From Candidatus Bathyarchaeota archaeon (GTDB taxonomy: Archaea > Thermoproteota > Bathyarchaeia > Bathyarchaeales > Bathycorpusculaceae), in assembly GCA_018396615.1 (NCBI GenBank), contig JAGTQT010000085.1, positions 1 to 5,901 on the forward strand: 5,901 nucleotides of DNA, in the 5' to 3' direction. The position numbers and the translations under genes are program-made. Positions 1 to 5,353 of this stretch are shown here, piece by piece. The notes under the pieces are model-generated. The model was not told where the DNA came from. It worked only from the letters and a program-made list of their open reading frames with translations, and did not search any database. How positions within the stretch are numbered: position 1 is the first letter of the stretch; each line of letters opens with the position of its first letter.

Positions 1-267
1 CATGCTGGCTACCAGACCATAAGAGGAGGCAAACAAATCAGTAAAGGATATCTGCATAGCCTCGGACACGGCATCGGACTAGAAGTTCATGAAGGCCCAG
101 GCATGAACGAGCTCTATAACCATGCCTTGGAAGAGCATAATGTTGTTTCGGTTGAGCCTGGATTGTATGATCCAAAAATAGGTGGAGTCCGCATCGAAGA
201 CGTGGTTGAGGTCACTAAGAAGGGTTGCTGCAATCTTACGCAGATGGATGTTTACCTCGAAGTCTAG
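1..267 (+). CDS. M24 family metallopeptidase (Xaa-Pro dipeptidase type), C-terminal part
   Basis: Frame 1 is open from the window edge to a TAG at 265, giving the last 88 residues of a gene whose start lies outside. The fragment carries the end of the pita-bread catalytic fold of M24 peptidases: GHGIGLEVHEGP (residues 22-33, where His23 is a metal ligand and His30 the usual substrate-side histidine), VVSVEPGLY (Glu52, metal ligand) and GVRIEDVVEVT (Glu66, metal ligand). All ligands expected in this part are intact. The family removes an N-terminal residue before proline or splits Xaa-Pro dipeptides with two metal ions in the cytoplasm. The fragment ends shortly after the last ligand strand, as is normal for the family, so TAG here acts as a genuine stop. 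Xaa-Pro dipeptidase or aminopeptidase P cannot be separated from the C-terminus alone; methionine aminopeptidase is less likely from the motif wording. Confidence 0.9.
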   Translation, partial: HAGYQTIRGGKQISKGYLHSLGHGIGLEVHEGPGMNELYNHALEEHNVVSVEPGLYDPKIGGVRIEDVVEVTKKGCCNLTQMDVYLEV

Positions 268-296
268 TTTAAGTACGGGGCGCATGATTTCTAGGG

Positions 297-303
297 CCTT
301 TTT
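297..303 (+). terminator. possible T-tract terminator after the peptidase
   Basis: A CCTTTTT tract lies about 30 bases after the peptidase stop and before the exporter operon. Archaeal transcription often ends at short T-tracts without a hairpin. Only five T are present, so this is weak. Confidence 0.25.
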
Positions 304-363
304 CCATGTAACAGAAATTCTTAACTATGTCAACTTGCATTGTGCTAGGCCTTGTGACTGCCT

Positions 364-1356
364 GTGTCTGATTACGTTGAAACAATTAATTTGTGTCGCA
401 CTTTCGGCAAAAAGAAAGACCTAGTGAAAGCTCTAGACGGAGTTTCAATCTCCATTAAAGAGGGTGAAATCTTTGGTTTGTTGGGACCGAACGGCGCAGG
501 CAAGACGACCTTGATTAAGATTTTAACAACGCTTTTGCTTCCTACGAGAGGCGAAGCGTATGTAGGCGGCTTCAATGTGGTTAAGGAAGCAGACAAGGTT
601 CGAAAGATTATTAATCTAGTCTCCGGTGGCGAGACTCCAGGCTACGGAATTCTATCGGTTAAGGAGAATCTTTGGTTTTTTTCTCAGCTGTATGGCTTGA
701 ATTCATCTGTTGCAAAGGAAAGAAGCAAACGTTTAATGGCTGATTTAGATTTTGAGCAGTATGCTAACACCAGAATGTCGAAGCTCTCTACGGGGTATAA
801 GCAGAGAATGAGCCTTGCAAGAGGTTTGCTGAGCGATCCGAAAATTCTGTTTCTAGATGAGCCTACCTTGGGGCTAGATGTGCTGACGGCAAAGAAGCTG
901 AGGAACTACGTAATTGATTGGGCTAAACAGGAGAGAAAGGGAACGGTTCTCTTAACTACTCACTACATGATTGAAGCTGATGAGATGTGTGATCGAGTCG
1001 CCATAATAAGTAACGGAAGAATACTTGCATGTGACAGCCCGCAGGTGCTTAAAGAAGACCTTAGAAAAACGCCAATAGCCAAAATAGAAGTTTCTTCAGT
1101 TCAAACAGACTTCAGCTTTATTGAAAAGGTAAAAGGCATCATTGGCTACTCAGAAACACGCAACATCCAGACAGGCGTAACCCACCTCAGAGTGATGGTG
1201 AATGATAGGAAAGTCTTCGCGGAAATAGAATCCAAACTCAACGAAGCCGAACTGAAAGTTCTCGCGGTGAACGAAACCGAGCCGACACTTGAAGACGTTT
1301 ACATAAGACTTGTTGGTAAAGGTTTCGAAGAAGCAGAGGAAAAAGCCCATGCTTGA
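364..1356 (+). CDS. ABC-2 exporter ATP-binding protein (DrrA/CcmA-like)
   Basis: This 330-residue cytoplasmic ATPase should power the two permeases that follow. Visible motifs: Walker A GPNGAGKTT (41-49), ABC signature LSTGYKQR (141-148), Walker B ILFLDEP (161-167, catalytic Glu166), D-loop GLD (170-172) and H-switch histidine His200. After about residue 225 there is the C-terminal extension typical of DrrA-like drug and antibiotic exporters, ending near EPTLEDVYIRLVGKG. Where most relatives have a Q-loop glutamine, this protein reads NLVSGGETPGYG (84-95), so the usual Gln is absent. GTG at 364 is the first possible start after an in-frame TGA at 355, and it is needed to keep the first beta strand; no Shine-Dalgarno is visible, so the transcript may be leaderless or nearly so. 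The gene overlaps the next by 8 bp. The substrate cannot be read from the sequence. Confidence 0.95.
   Translation: MSDYVETINLCRTFGKKKDLVKALDGVSISIKEGEIFGLLGPNGAGKTTLIKILTTLLLPTRGEAYVGGFNVVKEADKVRKIINLVSGGETPGYGILSVKENLWFFSQLYGLNSSVAKERSKRLMADLDFEQYANTRMSKLSTGYKQRMSLARGLLSDPKILFLDEPTLGLDVLTAKKLRNYVIDWAKQERKGTVLLTTHYMIEADEMCDRVAIISNGRILACDSPQVLKEDLRKTPIAKIEVSSVQTDFSFIEKVKGIIGYSETRNIQTGVTHLRVMVNDRKVFAEIESKLNEAELKVLAVNETEPTLEDVYIRLVGKGFEEAEEKAHA
1335..1340 (+). promoter_or_regulatory. ribosome binding site of the first permease
   Basis: AGAGGA ends 8 bases before ATG 1349 and selects this start over the in-frame ATG at 1310, which lies deep inside the ATPase gene and has no comparable site. Confidence 0.6.
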
Positions 1357-2158
1357 TGATCTTGTCAGAAACCTTCGTGTTGCTTACGCGAGGCTATGGG
1401 TCAGAGTTAAAGGAGGTAACCGTGAGCCTGAATGGCTGATTTTCGACATGTTCCTTCCCATCTTCACGTTAAGCGCCTACGTTTACTTGTACAAGATGCT
1501 TGGAGTAGGCACCGAGTTTGCGGGATTTGTTGTCATAGGTGGAACTATGCTGGCCTTCTGGACAAACGTGCTTTGGAACATGTCTGCACAGTTCTATTGG
1601 GAAAAGGAAACGGGAACACTTGAGGCTTATTTGGTCGCTCCAATCTCAAGGATGGCAATTCTTCTAGGGATGGCACTTGGAGGCTTTGTGAACACCACCT
1701 TGCGCGCAGTAGCGATTCTTACCGTGGGCTTGCTGATCTTTCAGGTTCCCCTCGCCCTAAACGAGCCATTCACAGCGTTGCTAATTTTCTTTTTGACAAT
1801 TGCGGCGCTTTACTCGCTGGGAATGCTTTTTGCTTCGCTCTTTCTGCTATATGGAAGAGAAGCATGGCATACTGCAAGCCTTCTACAAGAACCCGTACAG
1901 TTTATCTCAGGTTCATTCTACCCAGTAAGATACCTACCAACAATGCTTCAGCTTCTGGCGTCTCTTGTCCCTCTAACTTTCGGACTTGACGGAATAAGAA
2001 AAACAGCGATTTCTGGAGAAGGCATCGCGCAAGTCTGGCCGCATGTTATCGCTCTTAGCGTTTTTACGTTAGTTTTGCTGCCTTTAGCGAAGCTTGCCTT
2101 GAACTTTATGGAAAATCTAGGCAAGAAAGAGGGGAGGCTGACACTTCGTTGGCAGTAA
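1349..2158 (+). CDS. ABC-2 type permease, first subunit
   Basis: This 269-residue integral membrane protein is one of two permease subunits of the exporter. Six hydrophobic segments are visible, at about residues 30-50, 58-80, 103-130, 140-166, 183-208 and 235-258. The cytoplasmic stretch WEKETGTLEAYLVAPISR (84-101), between the second and third segments, is the characteristic ABC-2 coupling region, and the SGSFYPVRYLP stretch (187-197) before a VPLTFGLDGIR block is the typical fifth-helix region of ABC-2 permeases. The start is ATG 1349, overlapping the ATPase stop by 8 bp (ATGCTTGA), with AGAGGA 8 bases upstream. The stop TAA overlaps the next start by 10 bp, so the three genes are translationally coupled. 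The family is clear; the exported substrate is unknown. Confidence 0.92.
   Translation: MLDDLVRNLRVAYARLWVRVKGGNREPEWLIFDMFLPIFTLSAYVYLYKMLGVGTEFAGFVVIGGTMLAFWTNVLWNMSAQFYWEKETGTLEAYLVAPISRMAILLGMALGGFVNTTLRAVAILTVGLLIFQVPLALNEPFTALLIFFLTIAALYSLGMLFASLFLLYGREAWHTASLLQEPVQFISGSFYPVRYLPTMLQLLASLVPLTFGLDGIRKTAISGEGIAQVWPHVIALSVFTLVLLPLAKLALNFMENLGKKEGRLTLRWQ
2131..2137 (+). promoter_or_regulatory. ribosome binding site of the second permease
   Basis: GGGGAGG lies 11 bases before TTG 2149, inside the end of the first permease gene. It supports the unusual TTG start and shows that the broken second permease was built as a normal operon member. Confidence 0.6.
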
Positions 2159-2487
2159 ACACGGTTATTCGGACAGTTAAACAGGCTGTTTGGTTGGGTT
2201 GGAAGGTAGATACTAACTGGGCTGATCCTCTAGTGTTTGCGATTTACTATATGGTTCGTCCTCTTGCTGGTCTGCTTATGGCTGGTTTCATGTTTTATGT
2301 TGGCAGCACAGTGGTAAATGTTTTCAGCGGCGAACACTTCGCTTTTCTGCTTATCGGTAACAGCTTTTTCATCTACATCGTGCAGATAGTGATGTCAATG
2401 AGTATGCTGATCCACGATGACCGAGCCCATTACGAGGTGCTGAAACACATTTACCTGTCGCCTAGTTCGCTGACATGGTACATCTAG
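2149..2487 (+). CDS. N-terminal piece of the second ABC-2 permease as read by the standard code
   Basis: This 112-residue product is what ordinary translation would make from TTG 2149 to TAG 2485. It begins MAVNTVIRTVKQAVWLGWKVDTN, an amphipathic N-terminal helix usual in ABC-2 permeases, then has two membrane helices and the coupling loop, and ends at LTWYI just as the third helix begins. Alone it lacks four of the six expected helices, so it is unlikely to work unless it pairs with the downstream piece. Confidence 0.6.
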   Translation: MAVNTVIRTVKQAVWLGWKVDTNWADPLVFAIYYMVRPLAGLLMAGFMFYVGSTVVNVFSGEHFAFLLIGNSFFIYIVQIVMSMSMLIHDDRAHYEVLKHIYLSPSSLTWYI

Positions 2488-2508
2488 GGGAGAGCACTCA
2501 ACGGCATA

Positions 2509-3003
2509 GTGAACGCGTCGCTATCGCTTTTGCTTACGCTGGGGTTTGGAGTGCTTATCTTCCAAGGGATTCTAGGCCTGCCTATTCCGATAAACTGGCT
2601 GGAAATAGATTTGCCTATGCTTGCTTTATGCCTGCTTCTTGGGACTCTGTGTTTTGTGTCTCTGGGGTATATTTTAAGCGGGATTAACATTATGACATCT
2701 AGAGTTCAGTTTATGCTGTCTGAATACGTGTCGAGTATACTCTATCTTTTCGGCGGAGTCATATTTACTCCGGAGCTTCTACCCTCATGGGGTCAAGCAG
2801 TCTCCAATGCTTTGCCTGTTACATATTTCCTCAAAAGTGTCAGATACTCGATACTTCACCAAGCAGGAGGCGACTTCCAAACAAGCTTGATGCTACTAGC
2901 TTTGACAACTTTGGCAACAGCGGGAATCAGCGTTGGCATTTTCAGGTTCGCCATGTATAAAGCTCGAAAAGACGGCTTAATAGATAAGAAAGAAGAGTAT
3001 TAG
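2509..3003 (+). CDS. C-terminal piece of the second ABC-2 permease (possible reinitiation product)
   Basis: GTG 2509 is the first standard start after the TAG and is in the same frame, 21 bases beyond it. A GGGGAG run (2487-2492) begins within the TAG and ends 16 bases before the GTG, longer than a normal Shine-Dalgarno spacing; the same bases also encode part of the conserved GR stretch. The 164-residue product holds about four hydrophobic segments and the conserved GGVIFTPELLPSW block, and ends in a charged cytoplasmic tail KARKDGLIDKKEEY. A split permease made by reinitiation is possible but would lose GRALNGI. The final TAG (3001) overlaps the convergent MoaD-like gene by 4 bp. Confidence 0.55.
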   Translation: MNASLSLLLTLGFGVLIFQGILGLPIPINWLEIDLPMLALCLLLGTLCFVSLGYILSGINIMTSRVQFMLSEYVSSILYLFGGVIFTPELLPSWGQAVSNALPVTYFLKSVRYSILHQAGGDFQTSLMLLALTTLATAGISVGIFRFAMYKARKDGLIDKKEEY

Positions 3004-3299
3004 CCGCCGCTGACTACGGGCATCAAGATGACATGATCCCCTTGCTTAAGTTTTGTGCTTAATCCTTTTAACTGGTTCAGTAAGAGACCGTTTACTGTAA
3101 CAATGTAGTTAGGCTTGACATCAGCGGTTTTTGGTTCGTATATGGCCTTTCTGAAGGGGTCACCGTATTTTTCTGAAAGCTGCGCCAGTAGATCGGAGAC
3201 TGCTGCATCTTTGGCGGTGTCAACTTCCTCTTCGCGCTTGTTGGCGGTGATGTTTTTGATGTGACCGAGATATTCTACTTTAACCTTCAAGTGTAACAC
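3000..3299 (-). CDS. MoaD/ThiS-family ubiquitin-like protein (SAMP-like), C-terminal Gly-Gly
   Basis: This protein of 99 residues has the beta-grasp pattern of MoaD/ThiS proteins: an N-terminal strand pair (KVKVEYLGHIKNIT), a helix (AVSDLLAQLSEKYG), the YIVTVNGLLLN strand, and the end LKQGDHVILMPVVSGG. The terminal Gly-Gly is the residue pair that an E1-like enzyme adenylates and thiolates for sulfur delivery to molybdopterin or thiamine, or that is conjugated to lysines when the protein acts as an archaeal small modifier (SAMP). No E1, MoaE or ThiF-like gene is in the window, so the role is open. The listed start is GTG 3299 without a Shine-Dalgarno. A TATA-like stretch at 3309-3320 would place transcription near 3288-3290, where an in-frame TTG could be a leaderless start, three residues shorter. 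It lies 42 bp after the winged-helix gene in the same direction. Confidence 0.88.
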   Translation of the reverse strand: MLHLKVKVEYLGHIKNITANKREEEVDTAKDAAVSDLLAQLSEKYGDPFRKAIYEPKTADVKPNYIVTVNGLLLNQLKGLSTKLKQGDHVILMPVVSGG

Positions 3300-3308
3300 C
3301 GACTACGC

Positions 3309-3320
3309 TATAATTTTATT
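3309..3320 (-). promoter_or_regulatory. possible TATA box for the MoaD-like gene
   Basis: The minus strand reads AATAAAATTATA here, in the 42-bp gap between the regulator and the MoaD-like gene. Counting about 26 bases from its centre gives a transcript start near the TTG at 3290. The region is AT-rich, so chance is a real alternative, and co-transcription with the regulator is also possible. Confidence 0.35.
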
Positions 3321-3341
3321 TTTTTGTAGTTATTATCTGTT

Positions 3342-3656
3342 TCACCGCAATTGCCGATCAAACTGACTCCTATAGTATAGTTCTTGTTCGCGCAATGGTC
3401 TATCAAGGATTGTAAGCGCTTGCAGGAGCACTCTGGTTCTTGGATTTGCTGTATCCAGCTCAACCATTTTTACACGTCCGTAGTGTCTGATTTTTACGAT
3501 GCCTTCATTCTCTAGGATCTGTAGATTGCGGTTCACTTGGCTGTAGGTGCTATTAGCCATTCTTACGAGATTGGATATGTGCGTCTGCTTTGTCTTCGAG
3601 AGAGCTAGGAGTATCCTTTGCCTAGATGAAGAAGCTATTATTTGAACGAGTCTCAA
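3342..3656 (-). CDS. small winged helix-turn-helix transcriptional regulator (ArsR/MarR-like)
   Basis: This protein of 104 residues is almost only a DNA-binding domain. SRQRILLALSK (11-21) is the first helix, THISNLVRMA (25-34) the second, STYSQVNRNLQILENEGIV the recognition helix and its continuation, and VKIRHYGRVKMVELD the beta wing. The layout is that of archaeal ArsR-like winged-helix proteins; no cysteine metal site is visible, so metal sensing is not suggested. The start is TTG 3656, supported by AGGAG 9 bases upstream and a TATA-like box about 25 bases before the inferred transcript start. No ATG, GTG or TTG occurs further upstream before an in-frame stop at 3723. It precedes the MoaD-like gene and is divergent from the secreted dockerin-like gene, so either may be its target, or it may control itself. 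Confidence 0.85.
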   Translation of the reverse strand: MRLVQIIASSSRQRILLALSKTKQTHISNLVRMANSTYSQVNRNLQILENEGIVKIRHYGRVKMVELDTANPRTRVLLQALTILDRPLREQELYYRSQFDRQLR

Positions 3657-3665
3657 TGCTGCTAC

Positions 3666-3670
3666 TCCTA
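3666..3670 (-). promoter_or_regulatory. ribosome binding site fixing the TTG start of the regulator
   Basis: On the minus strand AGGAG lies 9 bases before TTG 3656. It is the only good site near the N-terminus and decides the start. Confidence 0.6.
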
Positions 3671-3699
3671 GCTTTTCTGGGGGAGTTATGGTGGGAAGG

Positions 3700-3707
3700 A
3701 TTATAAG
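3700..3707 (-). promoter_or_regulatory. TATA box of the winged-helix regulator
   Basis: The minus strand reads CTTATAAT. Transcription would begin near 3678-3680, giving a leader of about 23 bases that contains the AGGAG site. Confidence 0.5.
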
Positions 3708-3723
3708 TAATAGATGGGATTGT

Positions 3724-3734
3724 CAATTAAATTG
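3724..3734. promoter_or_regulatory. 11-bp palindrome upstream of the regulator promoter, possible operator
   Basis: CAATT-A-AATTG is a perfect inverted repeat with a one-base centre, 16 bases upstream of the regulator's TATA box in the divergent gap. A dimeric winged-helix protein could bind such a site, but the sequence is AT-rich and only one copy was seen. Confidence 0.3.
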
Positions 3735-3788
3735 TTTTCGATATCACACCTTCATTTTAACCTATCTCCTTTCAAAGTATTCTCACCG

Positions 3789-3797
3789 CTTTTAAGC
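3789..3797 (+). promoter_or_regulatory. possible TATA box of the dockerin-like gene
   Basis: CTTTTAAGC would place the transcript start near 3819, about 25 bases before ATG 3845, leaving a leader that contains the strong GGAGGGAG site. The match to an archaeal TATA box is modest. Confidence 0.35.
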
Positions 3798-3828
3798 AGT
3801 TTTTGTTCATAGACACATTTTCCTGATT

Positions 3829-3836
3829 GGAGGGAG
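3829..3836 (+). promoter_or_regulatory. strong Shine-Dalgarno pointing to ATG 3845
   Basis: GGAGGGAG ends 8 bases before ATG 3845. It is the best ribosome binding site in the window and shows that translation should start at 3845, although that ATG is out of frame with the long downstream frame. Confidence 0.7.
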
Positions 3837-3844
3837 CAAGAAAA

Positions 3845-4608
3845 ATGAAAGCTAAAAAAAAATAACATTCGCGATTGTGGCAATTCTTGCCACATCAGTT
3901 TTTGCCTCCATCCAAGCGCACACAGTAAAAGCAGCAACCACCGATGTTGCCATCAAAGCAGTCATAGGGTATCCTTTAATCGAGAACCTGCCAGAGCCAG
4001 GAACCCCACCACACAATATCTGGATCGGAGTAGGCTTACTTAATGAGGGCACAACAGACGTGTACTGTGACGTAACCATTTACTTCAACAGCACACCGAG
4101 GCTTTACATAAACGGCTTCTTCTTAGGTGCAAACACTTTCACGGCTGCCAAAGCCTACGTGAACACGGCCACACTGGGCAAAGGAAGGCATGTCATAAGT
4201 GCACATGTTGCAGTTGCAGGAGACCAAGATCCATATGATAATTACATGATCGGGGATACGGTGAAAGTTGGCAGAATTGCAGATGTAAACTACGATGGCA
4301 TAGTGAACATTTTTGACATCGCGGCTATAAGCGTCTTATATGGATTAGGCCCGTGCACGCTTGATCCCATTTGGATTCCAGAGATCGACGTTAACCGTGA
4401 TGGCAGGATTAACATGTATGATATTGCCTACTATGCTGCTCGAATGGATTATTACAATATCACCCGTGCAATTGTAAGCTGCTGGTCAACCGGAGTTCAT
4501 GGTCCCACGGCGGAATGGAACTGGGCATGCGACCTGCACCGTGACGGCGTGATTGATGGTCTGGATATTGCCATAGCTTCAAAACATTACGGGGAGCATG
4601 ACCCATAA
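3845..4608 (+). CDS. secreted CARDB-like protein with three dockerin-type calcium loops; 5' end needs a -1 shift
   Basis: The long frame runs from GTG 3877 to TAA 4606 (243 residues), but a GTG start would cut a signal peptide in half. ATG 3845, with a strong Shine-Dalgarno, gives MKAKKK and then TAA; one extra A, or a -1 shift in the nine-A run (3854-3862), joins it to ITFAIVAILATSVFASIQA and a cleavage region near TVKA-A, a complete secretion signal, for about 254 residues. Numbered from the corrected start, residues about 33-142 resemble a CARDB/APHP beta-sandwich (WIGVGLLNEGTTDVYCDVTI, then DPYDNYMIGDTVKV). Three loops follow: DVNYDGIVNIFD (147-158), DVNRDGRINMYD (182-193) and DLHRDGVIDGLD (230-241), each with the D-x-N/H-x-D-G pattern of dockerin calcium sites. 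No catalytic domain is seen. It is probably an exported, calcium-stabilised binding protein; its partner is unknown. Confidence 0.8.
3854..3894 (+). other. nine-A slippery run followed by a perfect hairpin (candidate -1 frameshift site)
   Basis: The run of nine A at 3854-3862 contains A-AAA-AAA in the frame of ATG 3845 (codons at 3857 and 3860), followed at once by TAA at 3863. Reading in the -1 frame from 3862 enters the long frame. A perfect stem TGTGGCAA / TTGCCACA with a TTC loop spans 3876-3894, 13 bases after the run; allowing one bulged T adds two more pairs (3873-3874 with 3895-3896). This is the layout of a -1 frameshift site, though the spacer is longer than the usual 5-9 bases. Transcriptional slippage adding one A, or a homopolymer sequencing error, would give the same corrected frame. 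Confidence 0.5.
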
Positions 4609-4637
4609 AATACTGCAAACCCATTCTTTATACCCCC

Positions 4638-4646
4638 TCTTTTTTT
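4638..4646 (+). terminator. T-tract terminator of the dockerin-like gene
   Basis: A tract with seven consecutive T (4640-4646) follows a CCCCCTC stretch about 30 bases after the stop. No strong hairpin precedes it, which is normal for archaeal T-tract termination. Confidence 0.5.
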
Positions 4647-4741
4647 CAATAATAGATTAGCAAGAGTAGAGATAACTCTAGCCTGTTAAAGCCCTTTTTA
4701 CCAGCAGATAACCTTGAGGCTTCTTTCGATTGGGCTTCTGT

Positions 4742-5119
4742 CTAGAAGAGTTCTATCCAGATTCCGTCTGGATCCTCTATGTACGCCCATCTTCCTCCGT
4801 CTGCCTTCATCTCCAACAAGGTTCGGTATCCTGCTTCTTGTGCTTCCGCAAGTGCCCTATCTAGGTTTTCAACTTTGAATGCCAGATGGTCAAGTCCTTC
4901 TCCAACAAGATACTTCGTGTTGTAAGGGCTATCCTCTTCATAGTGATTCAGTTCTAAGACAAAGCCGCCATCTTCGCTTTGTAAGCCAACAGTTTCTCCT
5001 TTGGTCTGGTCGATTTTGCCTTGTCCCACAATTTTCATGCCTAGGATTTTAGTGTAGAATTCTATGGATTTTTGTAGGTTTGTGACTCTTATTCCTACGT
5101 ATTGAAACTTTGCCTTCAT
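4742..5119 (-). CDS. VOC/glyoxalase-fold protein (lactoylglutathione lyase-like)
   Basis: This 125-residue protein shows the two beta-alpha-beta-beta-beta modules of the vicinal oxygen chelate family: YVGIRVTNLQKSIEFYTKILGMKIV at the N-terminus and LDHLAFKVENLDRALAEAQEAG in the second half, ending DPDGIWIELF. By comparison with glyoxalase I, Glu56 (VLEL), His78 (LDHLAF) and Glu123 (WIEL) sit at three of the four metal positions, but the first ligand position, normally His, is Tyr7 (FQYVGIRV). Archaea generally lack glutathione, so a true glyoxalase I role is doubtful; an epimerase, dioxygenase-like or resistance role is equally possible. ATG 5119 is preceded by a TATA-like box and almost no leader, with no Shine-Dalgarno. 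It ends in TAG at the family's natural C-terminus, so TAG is used as a stop here. Confidence 0.88.
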   Translation of the reverse strand: MKAKFQYVGIRVTNLQKSIEFYTKILGMKIVGQGKIDQTKGETVGLQSEDGGFVLELNHYEEDSPYNTKYLVGEGLDHLAFKVENLDRALAEAQEAGYRTLLEMKADGGRWAYIEDPDGIWIELF

Positions 5120-5148
5120 ATTTATCGTTCAATAGTGTGCTTGAATGA

Positions 5149-5156
5149 TGTATATG
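5149..5156 (-). promoter_or_regulatory. TATA box of the VOC gene
   Basis: The minus strand reads CATATACA. Transcription would start near 5127, about 8 bases before ATG 5119, giving a nearly leaderless transcript, which fits the lack of a ribosome binding site. Confidence 0.45.
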
Positions 5157-5314
5157 AGGTTGTCGAGCCCGTAGCCGTGGGCATTACGTTGTTTTCTTTG
5201 AGAAACTGCTTTATGTATACGCTAGCTACTACCCACTAGGAAACCACAATTTTTCAAAACTAATATGCTTGAATAGCCATGAACTTTATTATCTATTTTT
5301 TCAGTTCTAGTTAT

Positions 5315-5325
5315 AAAAAAACAAA
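5315..5325 (-). terminator. T-tract terminator of the small membrane protein gene
   Basis: The minus strand reads TTTGTTTTTTT, about 30 bases after the stop of the 5354-5653 gene. It separates that gene from the VOC gene downstream. Confidence 0.5.
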
Positions 5326-5353
5326 GCAAGATGATTTGGGGTTTCTAACATGT

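Larger units (their letters stand above)
2149..3003 (+). pseudogene. ABC-2 type permease, second subunit, interrupted by one in-frame TAG
   Basis: From TTG 2149 to TAG 3001 there is one frame of 284 codons whose only interruption is TAG at 2485 (codon 113). The two sides are consecutive parts of one ABC-2 permease. The first has two membrane segments (about 27-52, 63-88) and the coupling stretch DDRAHYEVLKHIYLSP (90-105). The second continues straight into the third segment with GRALNGI and ends with the conserved GGVIFTPELLP and PVTYFLKSVRYSIL blocks. No frameshift or second stop follows in 171 codons, so decay is recent or the downstream part is still translated. The TAG falls at the cytoplasmic edge of the third membrane segment. 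A single change from TTG, TGG, AAG, CAG, TCG or a tyrosine codon could produce it. Options are a nonsense mutation, a sequence error, readthrough, reinitiation, or pyrrolysine insertion; a plain mutation or error is simplest. Confidence 0.75.

Noticed and set aside
1310..1348. Longer start (ATG 1310) for the first permease.
   Set aside because: It would extend 13 codons into the ATPase gene without a ribosome binding site; ATG 1349 has a good one and matches the family N-terminus.
2149..3003. Genome-wide reassignment of TAG to pyrrolysine.
   Set aside because: The peptidase, the permease and the VOC gene all end in TAG at natural C-termini, and no pyl gene is present in the window.
3046..3070. 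Small inverted repeat TTAAG/CTTAA followed by TTTTAA on the plus strand, as a terminator of the exporter operon.
   Set aside because: The stem has only 5 AT-rich pairs, the T-tract is short, and the bases are coding on the minus strand.
4667..4680. Hairpin TAGAG-ATAA-CTCTA between the convergent dockerin-like and VOC genes.
   Set aside because: A 5-bp stem with no T-tract after it on either strand is expected by chance.
5141..5151. ATGATGT resembling box C of a C/D-box small RNA.
   Set aside because: One mismatch to box C and no convincing box D, D' or C' at suitable spacing.
5122..5235. Minus-strand open stretch of 37 codons ending in TAA two bases before the VOC start, with protein-like wording (FLKENN, MPTATGS, FKHTIER).
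   Set aside because: It is short, opens right after an in-frame TAG, has no ribosome binding site, contains the VOC TATA box, and a second frame over the same bases reads just as plausibly. It could be a gene remnant but cannot be supported.
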